From Micromonospora coxensis (GTDB taxonomy: Bacteria > Actinomycetota > Actinomycetes > Mycobacteriales > Micromonosporaceae), in the NCBI RefSeq assembly GCF_900090295.1, contig NZ_LT607753.1, positions 6,076,001-6,140,000 of the forward strand: 64,000 nucleotides of DNA. The letters run 5' to 3'. Both the position numbers and the translations under genes were made by a program. Under the pieces are notes generated by a model. The model saw nothing but the letters and a program-made list of their open reading frames with translations, was not told the origin of the DNA and ran no database searches. This document shows, one piece after another, positions 1-8,961 of the stretch. Position 1 is the first letter of the stretch; the number at the start of each line of letters is the position of its first letter.

Positions 1-638
1 CCGACCTGTGCGGCACCGATGTGCGCTCGCTCGGCGACGGGGTGCGCGGGCGGCGGGTCGCGGTGGTCGGCAGCGGGGTGGTGGCGCTGCTGACCGCCCT
101 GTTCGCCAAGCGGCACGGGGCGGCCTCGGTGGTGGTGCTGGACCCCACGCCGCAGCGGCGGCAGGTCGCCGAGGCGCTCGGCCTGGAGACCCTCGACCCG
201 GAGGCCGACGACCCGGCCGTGGTGCTGAAGACCCGGTGGAACCACGCCGCCGGCGACCGGGGCGCCGACGTGGTGTTCCAGTGCCGGGGGCAGGCGTGGG
301 CGCTGCACCTGGCGCTGCGCCTGCTGCGCCCCCAGGGCACCGTGATCGACCTGGCCTTCTACCAGGACGGCGCGGACGCCGTGCGGCTCGGCGAGGAGTT
401 CCACCACAACGGGCTGTCGCTGCGCTGCGCCCAGATCGGCCGGGTGCCGCGCGGGCTCGCCCCGACCTGGGACCGGGAGCGGCTCTCCGCCGAGACGATC
501 GAGCTGCTGCGGCAGTACGGCGACGTGATCCGCAAGCACCTGGTCTCCGCCGTGGTGCCGTTCGACGAGGCCCCGGGGCTGCTGACCGACCTGGCCGCGC
601 GGCGCCGGCAGGAACTCCAGGTGATCTTCACCGGCTGA
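1..638 (+). CDS. MDR-family (zinc-type) alcohol dehydrogenase, C-terminal part
   Basis: The gene is cut by the window edge: the frame is open back to base 3 and ends at TGA 636-638, leaving about 211 residues. A Rossmann NAD(P)-binding fold begins with a glycine-rich turn (VAVVGSGVVALLTALFAK) followed by an acidic residue after the second strand (VVVLDPTP). The layout matches the cofactor-binding half of medium-chain dehydrogenases, and the end (KHLVSAVVPFDEAPGLL) resembles their C-terminus. The zinc-binding N-terminal half is outside the window, so substrate cannot be inferred. A 39-nt gap separates it from the ABC exporter, which has its own promoter-like box. Confidence 0.75.
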   Translation, partial: DLCGTDVRSLGDGVRGRRVAVVGSGVVALLTALFAKRHGAASVVVLDPTPQRRQVAEALGLETLDPEADDPAVVLKTRWNHAAGDRGADVVFQCRGQAWALHLALRLLRPQGTVIDLAFYQDGADAVRLGEEFHHNGLSLRCAQIGRVPRGLAPTWDRERLSAETIELLRQYGDVIRKHLVSAVVPFDEAPGLLTDLAARRRQELQVIFTG

Positions 639-665
639 GCCGGTCCGGCCCTGGGCGGGGGCGGC

Positions 666-671
666 TACGGT
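666..671 (+). promoter_or_regulatory. Leaderless-type -10 box for the ABC exporter
   Basis: TACGGT lies 6 nt before the ATG at 678 and no Shine-Dalgarno sequence intervenes. This spacing puts transcription start at or next to the start codon. Confidence 0.5.
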
Positions 672-677
672 CGGGCC

Positions 678-2423
678 ATGACCGTCGAGACCGCCGGCCG
701 GCCGGGCCTGGCTGCCCTGCTGCCCTACCTGCGCGCCCATCGCGGCACCCTCGTCGCGGTGGGCGCGTTGTCGCTCGTCGGCGCCGGGGCGGCGCTGGCC
801 CAGCCGCTGCTGACCCGGCAGGTGCTCGACTCCCTGGCCGCGGCCCGACCGGTCGCCGGCCTGGTCGTCGTGCTGGTCGCCCTGGTGGTGGCCGGGGCGG
901 CTCTCGGCGGGCTCCGCGACTACCTGCTGCAACGCACCGCCGAGGGGGTGGTGCTGGGCACCCGCCGCCGGCTCGCCGGGCACCTGCTGCGGCTGCCGAT
1001 CGTGGAGTACGACCGGCGCCGCACCGGCGACCTGCTCTCCCGGGTCGGCTCCGACACCACCCTGCTGCGGGCGGTGGTCACCTCCGGGCTCTTCGAGACG
1101 GTCACCGGAGCGGTGATGGTGCTCGGCGCGGCGACCGCGATGGCCCTGCTCGACCCGGTGCTGTTCGGGGTGACCCTGCTCGGGGTCGCCGCCGGGGTGG
1201 GCTTCGCGCTCACCGTCGCCCGCCGGGTGCGCGGCCTGTCCCGCGCCGCCCAGGAGCGGGTCGGGGAGATGACCTCCGCCGTGGAGCGCGCGATCTCCGC
1301 CGCCCGCACCATCCGCGCCGCCCGGGCCGAGGGCCGCGAGGCCGCCACGGTCGGGGTCAGCGCGCAGGCGGCGTACGCGGCCGGGCTGCGGGTGGCCCGG
1401 GTGCAGGCCGTCGTCGGCCCGGTCAGCACGGTCACCATCCAGGGCGCGTTCCTGCTGGTCCTCGGCGTCGGCGGGGCCCGGGTGGCGGCCGGCGCGATCA
1501 CCGTCGGCGATCTGGTCGCCTTCGTGATGTTCCTGTTCTTCCTGGTCCTGCCGTTGGGTCAGGCGGTGCACGCGTACACCCAGCTGCAGACCGGGCTCGG
1601 CGCGTTGCAGCGCATCGAGGAGGTGCTGGCCGTACCGGCGGAGGAGACCGCGGACCGGGCCGGGCCGGCGCCGGTCCCGCCGCCCGGACGCCCGGCGGTG
1701 ATCGAGTTCGACCGGGTCGGGTTCGGCTACCCGGACGGCCCGGCGGTGCTGCACGAGGTGAGCTTCACCGTGCCCGCCGGCGCCCGCACCGCCCTGGTCG
1801 GCCCCTCCGGCGCCGGCAAGTCCACCCTGCTGGCGCTGGTGGAACGCTTCTACGACGTCACCGCCGGGGCGTTGCGCATCGACGGCGTCGACGTGCGCGA
1901 CCTGCCCCGCGACGCGCTGCGGTCCCGGCTCGGCTACGTCGAGCAGGAGGCCCCGGTGCTCGCCGGGACGCTGCGGGACAATCTGCTCATCGGCGCCCCG
2001 GACGCCAGCGAGGCCACCCTGCGCGACGCGCTCGAACAGGTCAACCTGACCCACCTCGCCACCCGCGCCCCCGAGGGGTTGGACGTGCAGGTGGGGGAGG
2101 GCGGGGTGCTGCTCTCCGGCGGCGAACGGCAGCGGCTGGCCATCGCCCGCGCGCTGCTCGCCGGGCCGCCGGTGCTGCTGCTCGACGAGCCGACCAGCAA
2201 CCTCGACGCCCGCAACGAGGCGGCCCTGCGCCGGGCCATCGACGCGGTGGCCCGGCGGCGCACCCTGCTGATCGTCGCCCACCGGCTGGCCACCGTCGTC
2301 GACGCCGACCAGATCGTGGTGCTCGACGGCGGACGGGTGGTGGCGGTCGGCACCCACGACGAATTGACGGTCACCAGTCCGCTCTATCGGGAGCTGGCCG
2401 CTCACCAGCTGCTGGTGAGCTGA
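678..2423 (+). CDS. ABC exporter half-transporter, fused permease and ATPase
   Basis: This 581-aa protein has the type I ABC exporter layout: an N-terminal six-helix membrane domain (about residues 15-310) and a nucleotide-binding domain from about 340 to the end. The ATPase motifs are intact: Walker A GPSGAGKST near residue 375, signature LSGGERQR near 480 and Walker B VLLLDEPTSNLD near 498, followed by the H-loop (IVAHRL). It should work as a homodimer, or with a partner not seen here, exporting a drug, lipid or peptide; the substrate cannot be read from sequence. Family membership is certain and the substrate unknown. Confidence 0.9.
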   Translation: MTVETAGRPGLAALLPYLRAHRGTLVAVGALSLVGAGAALAQPLLTRQVLDSLAAARPVAGLVVVLVALVVAGAALGGLRDYLLQRTAEGVVLGTRRRLAGHLLRLPIVEYDRRRTGDLLSRVGSDTTLLRAVVTSGLFETVTGAVMVLGAATAMALLDPVLFGVTLLGVAAGVGFALTVARRVRGLSRAAQERVGEMTSAVERAISAARTIRAARAEGREAATVGVSAQAAYAAGLRVARVQAVVGPVSTVTIQGAFLLVLGVGGARVAAGAITVGDLVAFVMFLFFLVLPLGQAVHAYTQLQTGLGALQRIEEVLAVPAEETADRAGPAPVPPPGRPAVIEFDRVGFGYPDGPAVLHEVSFTVPAGARTALVGPSGAGKSTLLALVERFYDVTAGALRIDGVDVRDLPRDALRSRLGYVEQEAPVLAGTLRDNLLIGAPDASEATLRDALEQVNLTHLATRAPEGLDVQVGEGGVLLSGGERQRLAIARALLAGPPVLLLDEPTSNLDARNEAALRRAIDAVARRRTLLIVAHRLATVVDADQIVVLDGGRVVAVGTHDELTVTSPLYRELAAHQLLVS

Positions 2424-2533
2424 CCCGGCCCACCCCCGCTGAGCTGGGCGGACGCCCGGCCGTTCGGGCCGGCGGCGCGCCCCTGACGAGCCGGGCAGCG
2501 ATCAGCGGCCCGGTTCGCGTACCGTTGCCGCTC

Positions 2534-4825
2534 ATGGGTGTGTCGCAACGCTTGAAGAGCAGGTTCCGGCGGTTCCTCCAGCGCCCGGGGACGACGGTGG
2601 ACCTGGCCCCGCTGGAGAAGCTGCTGCCGCGGATCGCCGCGCGCGAGGAGGAACTGTCCGCCCTCGACGACGCCGCGCTCACCGAGGCCGCCGCCACCGC
2701 CTCGGAGTACGTGGAGATCTGCGCGCTCGGCCGGGAGGCCGCCCGCCGTGGGCTGGACCAGCGGCCGTACGACGTGCAGCTGCTCGGCGCGATGTCGCTG
2801 CTCTCCGGCAAGGTCGCCGAGATGGCCACCGGTGAGGGCAAGACGCTGACCGCCACCATCGCCGCGTACGGGCACGTCCGGCTCGGCAACGGCCCGGTGC
2901 ACGTGCTCACCGTCAACGACTACCTGGCCCGCCGCGACGCCGAGTGGATGTCCCCGGTCTACCGCCTGCTCGGGCTCACCGTCGGCTGGGTCAACGAGGC
3001 CTCCACCCCCGAGGAGCGGCGGGCCGCGTACGCCTGCGACGTCACCTACGTCTCGGTCAGCGAGGCCGGCTTCGACTTCCTGCGCGACCAGCTCGTCACC
3101 GACATCGCCGAGCGGGTCCAGCCGCCGCTGAAGACCGCGATCGTCGACGAGGCGGACTCGATCCTGATCGACGAGGCCCGGGTGCCGATGGTCCTCGCCG
3201 GCTCGGTGGTCGGCGAGCAGGATCCGGTGCACGCCGCGGCGGCGCTGGTGCGCGGCCTGCGCAAGGGCAAGCACTACACCGTCGCCGAGGACGGCCGCAG
3301 CGTCGCCTTCACCAGCGCCGGCCTGGCCACCGTCGAGGCCAAGCTCGGCGGCATCGACCTGTACGACACCGAGCACGTCGGGCAGCTCTCCGCGGTCAAC
3401 GTGGCCCTGCACGCGCACGCCCTGCTGCACCGCGACGTCGACTACATCGTCCGCGACGGCACCGTCGAGCTGATCGACGAGATGCGCGGCCGGGTCGCCC
3501 AGCGCCGCCGCTGGCCGGACGGCCTGCAGGCCGCGGTCGAGGCGAAGGAGGGGCTCGACGCCACCGCCGAGGGCGAGGTGCTGGGCACCATCGCCGTGCA
3601 GGCGTACATCGCGCTCTACCCGACGGTCTGCGGGATGACCGCGACCGCGGTGCTCGTCGGCGACCAGCTGCGGGAGTTCTTCGGCCTGGAGGTGGCGGTG
3701 ATCCCGCCGAACACCCCCTGCATCCGCGAGGACGAGCCGGACCGCATCTACGCCACCCGGGCGGAGAAGGAGGAGGCGCTGATCGACGAGATCAGGCGCA
3801 ACCACGAGCGCGGCCGTCCGGTGCTGGTCGGCACCCTGGACGTCAAGGAGTCCGAGGGCCTGGCCGCCGGGCTGAACGCCGCCGGGGTGTCCTGCGTCGT
3901 GCTCAACGCCAAGAACGACGACGAGGAGGCGGCGATCATCGCCGAGGCCGGCGCGTACGGCGCGGTCACCGTCTCCACCCAGATGGCCGGGCGGGGCGTC
4001 GACATCCGGCTCGGCGGCAGCGGCCAGGTCGACGCCGAGCGGGTCGCCGAGCTGGGCGGCCTGTACGTGATCGGCAGTGGCCGGCACGACAGCCGCCGGG
4101 TCGACGACCAGCTGCGCGGCCGGGCCGGCCGCCAGGGCGACCCCGGTGGCTCGGTCTTCTTCGTCAGCCTGGAGGACGACCTGGTCGTCCGGCACGCCGG
4201 CGACACCGTCCCGGCCTCGCCGCGGATGAACGCCGACGGTCTGGTCACCGACGAGCAGGTCGACTACGCCGTGGAGCACGCCCAGCGGGTGGCCGAGGGC
4301 GTCAACCACGAGATCCACCGCAACACCTGGCGCTACAGCGTGGTGATCGAGCAGCAGCGCAAGGCCCTGGCCGAGCGGCGCGAGCGGCTGCTCACCACCG
4401 ACGTGGCGGCGCTGATGCTGCTCGACCGGGTGCCGGAGAAGGCCGGCGAGATGGACGAGGACCTGCTGGCCCGGGTCGCCCGCTCGATCGCCCTGTACCA
4501 CCTCGACCGGCTCTGGGCCGAGCACCTGGCCGAGCTGTCGGAGGTCCGCGAGGGCGTGCACCTGCGCGCGCTGGGCCGTCTCGACCCGCTCGACGAGTTC
4601 CACCGGGCCGCGGTGCCCGCGTTCAACGACCTCGTCCCCGAGATCGAGACGCGGACCATCGCCACCTTCGAGGAGACCGAGTTCGCCGACGACTGGGAGC
4701 CGGACGCCGCGAAGCTGGTCCGGCCCAGCGCCACCTGGACGTACCTGGTCCACGACAACCCGTTCGGCTCGGAGCTGGACCGGTTGATCGCCTCGGTGGG
4801 CCGCCGGCTCGCCGGCTCGCGCTGA
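2534..4825 (+). CDS. secA2: SecA2, accessory preprotein translocase ATPase
   Basis: This 763-aa SecA-type motor starts at ATG 2534; the long open frame upstream is only chance coding potential. Walker A (MATGEGKT) is near residue 97 and a Walker B DEAD-like motif (IVDEADSILID) near 205. Helicase motif VI is visible in a stretch containing DDQLRGRAGRQGD. It is shorter than housekeeping SecA (about 900 aa) and lacks the C-terminal cysteine-rich zinc tail, as actinobacterial SecA2 proteins do. SecA2 exports a small subset of proteins through SecYEG. No substrate gene is obvious next to it. A strong hairpin follows directly. Confidence 0.9.
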   Translation: MGVSQRLKSRFRRFLQRPGTTVDLAPLEKLLPRIAAREEELSALDDAALTEAAATASEYVEICALGREAARRGLDQRPYDVQLLGAMSLLSGKVAEMATGEGKTLTATIAAYGHVRLGNGPVHVLTVNDYLARRDAEWMSPVYRLLGLTVGWVNEASTPEERRAAYACDVTYVSVSEAGFDFLRDQLVTDIAERVQPPLKTAIVDEADSILIDEARVPMVLAGSVVGEQDPVHAAAALVRGLRKGKHYTVAEDGRSVAFTSAGLATVEAKLGGIDLYDTEHVGQLSAVNVALHAHALLHRDVDYIVRDGTVELIDEMRGRVAQRRRWPDGLQAAVEAKEGLDATAEGEVLGTIAVQAYIALYPTVCGMTATAVLVGDQLREFFGLEVAVIPPNTPCIREDEPDRIYATRAEKEEALIDEIRRNHERGRPVLVGTLDVKESEGLAAGLNAAGVSCVVLNAKNDDEEAAIIAEAGAYGAVTVSTQMAGRGVDIRLGGSGQVDAERVAELGGLYVIGSGRHDSRRVDDQLRGRAGRQGDPGGSVFFVSLEDDLVVRHAGDTVPASPRMNADGLVTDEQVDYAVEHAQRVAEGVNHEIHRNTWRYSVVIEQQRKALAERRERLLTTDVAALMLLDRVPEKAGEMDEDLLARVARSIALYHLDRLWAEHLAELSEVREGVHLRALGRLDPLDEFHRAAVPAFNDLVPEIETRTIATFEETEFADDWEPDAAKLVRPSATWTYLVHDNPFGSELDRLIASVGRRLAGSR

Positions 4826-4833
4826 GCTGCCCC

Positions 4834-4869
4834 GGGTCCCTTCCGGCGACACCGCGCCGGAAGGGACCC
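4834..4869 (+). terminator. Intrinsic-type terminator after secA2
   Basis: A perfect 15-bp inverted repeat (4834-4848 and 4855-4869) encloses a 6-nt loop and begins 8 nt after the secA2 stop. It lacks a long U-tract, as is usual in high-GC actinobacteria. Confidence 0.75.
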
Positions 4870-4984
4870 CTTGCGCGGTTTCGATCCCGGTTTGCGAGGG
4901 TAGTAGCCCGGGGCTCATGACGCTGGGGGAGATCGGGAAGACGATGACACAGGCAATGGCGCCGGTCGCGCGGGACACCTCACG

Positions 4985-5746
4985 GTGCACGGGGGTCGGG
5001 ACCCGGTGAACCTGGACACACGGGAGCCGACCATCGACACCCTCGGCGTGCTGGAGACGGCCGCCCTGCTGCGGGAGCTGACCGCGGGGCTGATCGCGGT
5101 CGACGACTTCGACGACGCGCTGGGCCAGCTGGTCCGCATCGCCCGCGACGCCGTGCCGGAGGTCGCCTGGTGCGGCTTCACGGCGCTGCGCGCCGGTGAG
5201 CCGGCCGGGGCGGCGGCCTCCGACCCGGCCCTGGCGGAGCTGGACGACCTGCGTCACGGCCCGGACTCGCCGCCGATGACCGCGATCCGCCGTCGCGAGA
5301 TGACCATCGCGCCGGACCTCGACGGCGAGCAGCGCTGGCCGGCCTGGACGGCCCGGGCGCGCGGGCTCGGCGTACGCGGGGTGATCTCCGCGCCGGTGGA
5401 CGTCGACGAACAGGCGATCGGGGCGATCAACCTGTACGCCGACGCCGGCGGCATCCTCTCCACCCGGCACCAGCTCACCGCGATGCTCCTCGCCGAGCAC
5501 GCCGGGCTGCTGCTGGCCGCCGTGCGGGACCGGGCCAGGCAGGCCGAGCGGGCCGGTGAGATCGACGGCGCGCTGCTCGGCGAGGGTGTGGTGAGCCAGG
5601 CGATCGGGGTGATCATGACGCAGCGCGGCTGTCCCGCCCCGGAGGCGCTGGAGGTGCTGCGCAGCGCGGCGTCCTCGCTGGACATCCCGCTGCGGGAGGT
5701 CGCCGAGCGGTTGGTCACCACCGTCTCGCGTCCCCGCGAGGGCTGA
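4985..5746 (+). CDS. GAF and ANTAR domain regulator
   Basis: The 253-aa protein has an N-terminal GAF sensor region (about residues 30-175) and a C-terminal ANTAR RNA-binding domain (about 185-250; the segment with VVSQAIGVIMTQRGC is the typical ANTAR core). ANTAR proteins act as antiterminators by binding paired hexaloop hairpins in leader RNAs; GAF domains sense a ligand or redox state. GTG 4985 is given as start, but the in-frame GTG at 5006 is equally possible because no clear ribosome site separates them. The gene stands alone, so its RNA targets are not identifiable here. Confidence 0.85.
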   Translation: MHGGRDPVNLDTREPTIDTLGVLETAALLRELTAGLIAVDDFDDALGQLVRIARDAVPEVAWCGFTALRAGEPAGAAASDPALAELDDLRHGPDSPPMTAIRRREMTIAPDLDGEQRWPAWTARARGLGVRGVISAPVDVDEQAIGAINLYADAGGILSTRHQLTAMLLAEHAGLLLAAVRDRARQAERAGEIDGALLGEGVVSQAIGVIMTQRGCPAPEALEVLRSAASSLDIPLREVAERLVTTVSRPREG

Positions 5747-5850
5747 GGGTCGGGTTTCGGTCCGTCCGGAACCCGCGCGTCGTTTCGTCCGGTCGGCGTA
5801 CGGGTAGCACCCTGGATTCGTGGGCACGTGACGATCCTGGGGAGGACGCG

Positions 5851-6357
5851 ATGGAGAGCCGTCTGCGGGTGCAGGGGCACCCCATCCAACCGATGCTGGT
5901 GACGTTCCCGTTCGGGCTCTTCGTCAGCGCCACCGTCTTCGACCTCGCCGACGTGGCCGGCGGGCCGGCGTTCCTCGGCGAGGTCGGCTACTGGACGTCG
6001 GTGGCCGCGCTGGTCGCCGCCGCGCTCGCCGCCGTGGCCGGCATGGTCGACCTGTGGGACGTCCGCGCCTCCCGGACCCGCCGGACCATGGTCACCTTCA
6101 ACCTGGTCAACGCCGGCATGGCCGCGCTGTTCCTGCTCACCTGCCTGGTCCGGGCGGACGCGCCGCAGCGCGGCGCGACCGGTGTGCTGCTGCTGACCGA
6201 ACTGGTCGCCCTGGCGGTCGGCACGGTCGGGGTCCGGCTCGGCGCCCGGCTGATGCGCCAGTTCGACCCCGGCCGCCGCGAGCCCAGCGGCTTCGACGCC
6301 CTTGACGGGGTGCCGGCCGGCGGCTCGACCGTCGAGATCGTCCGCCCGCGCGCCTGA
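5851..6357 (+). CDS. DUF2231 integral membrane protein
   Basis: This 168-aa protein has four likely membrane helices (about residues 18-40, 47-67, 80-102 and 113-135), with the opening RVQGHPIQPMLVTFPFGLF typical of DUF2231. A GGGGAGGA ribosome site lies 9-16 nt upstream of ATG 5851. The molecular role of DUF2231 is not established; some members sit near redox or metal proteins. The gene is followed by a long perfect hairpin and appears monocistronic. Confidence 0.85.
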   Translation: MESRLRVQGHPIQPMLVTFPFGLFVSATVFDLADVAGGPAFLGEVGYWTSVAALVAAALAAVAGMVDLWDVRASRTRRTMVTFNLVNAGMAALFLLTCLVRADAPQRGATGVLLLTELVALAVGTVGVRLGARLMRQFDPGRREPSGFDALDGVPAGGSTVEIVRPRA

Positions 6358-6386
6358 GCGACCCCGCGCCTCGCGATGCGCGATGT

Positions 6387-6432
6387 GCGGCGTGTCGCGG
6401 TGTCCCGGGCGTCGGACACCGCGACACGCCGC
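6387..6432 (+). terminator. Long perfect hairpin terminator
   Basis: A 19-bp perfect inverted repeat (6387-6405 and 6414-6432, extendable by one pair) encloses an 8-nt loop, 29 nt after the DUF2231 stop. It is the U-poor hairpin type common in actinobacteria. Confidence 0.75.
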
Positions 6433-6524
6433 AAACTGCGGGGCGCACGCGGGCGGGGTGTCGGCTGGACGAGTTGGGCGGAAATCGGTTGTCGGTGGTG
6501 GCCGGGGTCGGCGACGGTCGTCCG

Positions 6525-7286
6525 GTGACCGAGCGCAGCTTCGCCGAACTGGTCGCCGAGGCGACCGCGGCGCCCGTGACCGGGTGGGGCTTCTCCTGGC
6601 TCGACGGCCGGGCCACCGAGGAACGACCCACGTGGGGCTACGCCGGCCTGCTGGCGGCCCGGATGGCGCGGGCGCGTGCCGCGCTGGACGTCGACACCGG
6701 CGGCGCGGAGGTGCTCGCCGAGGTGCCGACCCCGCCGCCGCTGCTGGTCGCCACCGAGGCGTGGCCGCCGAACGTCGCGCTCGCCCGGCGTACGCTGCGC
6801 CGGCTCGGCGCCGGTGTGGTGCAGGTCGGCGCGGCGGCCGTCCTGCCGTTCCGCGACGGATCCTTCGACCTGGTCACCAGCCGGCACCCGGTCGAGACCT
6901 GGTGGGACGAGATCGCCCGGGTGCTGCGCCCCGGCGGGACGTACCTGTCCCAGCAGATCGGCCCGGGCACCATGCGCGAGCTGAGCGAGGCGATCCTCGG
7001 CCCGCTGCCTCCCGCGACCGGCCGGCACCCCGCGCTCGCCGTCGCCGCCGCCGAGGCGGCCGGGCTGACGGTGGTACGGCTGGAGGAGGCCACCCTCCGG
7101 GCGACCTTCCACGACGTCGGCGCGGTGGTCTGGTTCCTGCGCAAGGTGGTGTGGACCGTGCCGGACTTCGACGTCGACCGGTACCGGCCGCAGCTCGCCG
7201 CGCTGCACGAGCGGATCCGCGCCGAGGGCCCCTTCGTCGCCCACGCCCGCCGCTTCCTCGTCGAAGCACACAGACCCGCCCGCTGA
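6525..7286 (+). CDS. Class I SAM-dependent methyltransferase-like protein
   Basis: A methyltransferase fold is suggested by a run containing LVATEAWPPNVALARRTL, then LPFRDGSFDLVTSRHP and VLRPGGTYLSQQIG, which match motifs II, IV and post-motif IV of class I enzymes. Motif I is weak: the usual glycine-rich DxGxGxG is replaced by LAEVPTPPPLLVATEAW, so SAM binding is less certain than the fold. Start GTG 6525 gives 253 aa beginning TERSFAELV; in-frame GTG 6495 and TTG 6474 are alternatives. The substrate is unknown. It converges on the DUF3500 gene, with a palindromic terminator between them. Confidence 0.75.
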   Translation: MTERSFAELVAEATAAPVTGWGFSWLDGRATEERPTWGYAGLLAARMARARAALDVDTGGAEVLAEVPTPPPLLVATEAWPPNVALARRTLRRLGAGVVQVGAAAVLPFRDGSFDLVTSRHPVETWWDEIARVLRPGGTYLSQQIGPGTMRELSEAILGPLPPATGRHPALAVAAAEAAGLTVVRLEEATLRATFHDVGAVVWFLRKVVWTVPDFDVDRYRPQLAALHERIRAEGPFVAHARRFLVEAHRPAR

Positions 7287-7302
7287 CCCCCGCCCCTCGG
7301 TC

Positions 7303-7357
7303 GATCATGAAGTTGTCGTCACGACACGCCGATGTGGACGACAACAACTTCATGATC
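7303..7357. terminator. Bidirectional palindrome between convergent genes
   Basis: The arm GATCATGAAGTTGTCGTC (7303-7320) pairs with 7337-7357, which carries a 3-nt insertion. It lies between the convergent methyltransferase and DUF3500 genes, so it probably terminates both. The AT-rich arm stands out in this GC-rich context. Confidence 0.65.
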
Positions 7358-7413
7358 ACCGGGGGCCGGGGCGGGCCGGGGCGGGGCGGGGTGGGGCGGG
7401 GCGGGGTGGGGGG
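7358..7413 (+). repeat. G-run array (GGGGC/GGGGT), possible G-quadruplex
   Basis: About 50 nt consist of runs of four to six G separated by single C or T bases, directly before the stop codon of the leftward DUF3500 gene. Eight or more G-runs lie on the plus strand. This could form a quadruplex or stall polymerase. Confidence 0.7.
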
Positions 7414-8358
7414 TCAGTGGGAGTGGGCGTGGTGGGCGGCGAGGACGTCGGCGCCGAAGTCGCCGGCCGGGCGGCGCAGCACGGTGTGCGCGTGGTTGCC
7501 GTCGTCGGCGGTGTTGTCGTACTCGACGAGCAGGTCCTCGCCCTGGATCCGGTAGTAGTGCCGCCCGCCCGGCCGCATCGGGCCGGCCCAGGCGAAGTGC
7601 GTCTCGCCGCCGGCGACCCGGTCGGCCTCCCGGGCCGCGAGTTCGGCGGGCAGCCGGTCCAGGTAGAGCGCGACGAGCTGGTCCAGCAGCGCCCGGCCGG
7701 TGACGCCGAGCCGCCCGCGCGGCACACCCAGCGGGACGAGCGGTGCGCCCACCGAGGCCCGGGTGGCGCTGACGATGTCCGCCGGCGCCTCGTCGGCGAT
7801 GACGGCCGCCGCGCGCCCGGCCGGGCCGATCGCGGTCAGCAGCTCCCGGGCCAGGTCCTCCTCGACGCCGAGCGGGCGTGACACGGGGCGGCCGGCGTGC
7901 AGGACGGTGGCCGGGTTGGCGCCGAGGAACACCGGGGCGGGGGAGACCTCGTCGTCGACCACGGTCATGCTCACCGACAGGTGGTGCCCCTCGAAGCGCC
8001 AGGCCCACCGGTCGTCGACGGCCGGGTCGCCGAAGACGGCCACCCAGTAGTCGCCGCTGTGCCGCCCGCGTCGCCACCCCTCCGCCCGGTCCAGCACCTC
8101 CTCCAGCGCCACGACCGCCATCGCCTGGGCGTACGCGGCCGGGCTGAGCGCGGTGGCGAGCAGCCGGTGGGCGGCCTTGCGGCCGGCGACGTCCAGGTCC
8201 GCCAGGCAGACGCCGGGACGCGGCCGGGGCCGGTACTCCAGCCACCGCCGGCCCTCGTCGTCGAAGTGGTGGCCGGCGGCGGCCCGGGCCGGCTCGTCGA
8301 GGGCGTCCAGCAGCGCGGTGGCGGCCGTGCGCATCCGCTCGGGTACGGGATCGTCCAC
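7414..8358 (-). CDS. DUF3500 family protein
   Basis: This 314-aa protein matches DUF3500: a segment with WAWRFEGHHLSVSMTVVD, then FLGANPATV and, near the end, YYRIQGEDLLVEYDNT. The last segment with its later HAHTVLR looks like the family's conserved C-terminal core. No biochemical role is established for the family. No membrane segment or signal peptide is seen. The start GTG 8358 lies 9 nt after a short leftward reading frame (8368-8457) that may be translationally coupled to it. Confidence 0.85.
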   Translation of the reverse strand: MDDPVPERMRTAATALLDALDEPARAAAGHHFDDEGRRWLEYRPRPRPGVCLADLDVAGRKAAHRLLATALSPAAYAQAMAVVALEEVLDRAEGWRRGRHSGDYWVAVFGDPAVDDRWAWRFEGHHLSVSMTVVDDEVSPAPVFLGANPATVLHAGRPVSRPLGVEEDLARELLTAIGPAGRAAAVIADEAPADIVSATRASVGAPLVPLGVPRGRLGVTGRALLDQLVALYLDRLPAELAAREADRVAGGETHFAWAGPMRPGGRHYYRIQGEDLLVEYDNTADDGNHAHTVLRRPAGDFGADVLAAHHAHSH

Positions 8359-8367
8359 GGTGGCGCC

Positions 8368-8457
8368 TCAGCGGGTGGTGAGCAGGGTGGGCCCCTGCGG
8401 CCGGTCGCACATCCGATGGGCGCAGGCGAGCGTCTCGGCGTCGAGGTCGTCGGTCAC
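8368..8457 (-). CDS. Short ORF (29 aa) upstream of the DUF3500 gene
   Basis: GTG 8457 to TGA 8368 encodes 29 residues (VTDDLDAETLACAHRMC and a basic tail) ending 9 nt before the DUF3500 start. Its position fits a small leader or coupled peptide. No homology is recognised and chance is quite possible. Confidence 0.3.
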   Translation of the reverse strand: MTDDLDAETLACAHRMCDRPQGPTLLTTR

Positions 8458-8519
8458 CTGTCCAGGTTAGTGGTCCCGGCCGCCCGGCGGGCTGGTAGCT
8501 TGCGAGCCCGGGGAGGGTC

Positions 8520-8894
8520 ATGGACGACGTGTACGTGGGCAACGCCGGTGTGGACGGGGCCACCAACGCCGGCTGGCTGCTCGGGCACTTCATGCCCGCC
8601 GGCGACCCCCGGCACAGCACCGACGTCGAGGTGAAGTGGGGCGTGCACCCGCCCGGGCAGGCCCGGTCCCGGTGGGCGACCGGTGAGTGCCGTACGGCGT
8701 TGCTGGTGCTGGTGAGCGGCCGGTTCCGGATGGAGTTCCCGGACCGCACGGTGGTGCTCGGCAGTCCGGGCGACTACGTCGTCTGGGGGCGCGGGGTCGA
8801 CCACAGCTGGTACGCCGAGCAGGAGTCGGTGGTGCTCACCGTGCGCTGGCCCTCGGTGCCCGGCTACCGGGTGGACCCGCCCGTGCTGCGCTGA
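8520..8894 (+). CDS. Small cupin-like protein
   Basis: The 124-aa product reads like a single beta-barrel: alternating short strands with the cupin-style turn FPDRTVVLGSPGDYVVWGRG and a following HSWYAEQESVVLTVRWP. Only some canonical metal ligands are visible, so metal binding is uncertain. A GGGAGGG ribosome site precedes ATG 8520. It transcribes away from DUF3500 and is monocistronic. Such small cupins often bind a ligand or act in sugar or nucleotide metabolism; no specific function is supported here. Confidence 0.65.
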   Translation: MDDVYVGNAGVDGATNAGWLLGHFMPAGDPRHSTDVEVKWGVHPPGQARSRWATGECRTALLVLVSGRFRMEFPDRTVVLGSPGDYVVWGRGVDHSWYAEQESVVLTVRWPSVPGYRVDPPVLR

Positions 8895-8934
8895 TCCCGG
8901 CCCGGCCGGAACGTCGTCCCACCATCCGGCAATG

Positions 8935-8955
8935 CCTACTAAACCTATAGGACTT
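8935..8955 (+). promoter_or_regulatory. Partly palindromic AT-rich operator-like element
   Basis: CCTACTAAACCTATAGG spans 8935-8951 and ends in the 8-bp palindrome CCTATAGG. It lies just upstream of the -10 box of the broken rhodanese gene. The CCTA/TAGG half-site pair resembles sites of Rrf2-type sulphur regulators; that link is inference. Confidence 0.4.
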
Positions 8956-8961
8956 AACGGC

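Noticed and set aside
2402..5827. Very long leftward open frame (1141 codons) opposite secA2 and the GAF-ANTAR gene
   Set aside because: It is antisense to clear SecA2 and GAF-ANTAR genes, Gly/Arg/Leu-rich without domains; long antisense frames are expected at this GC content.
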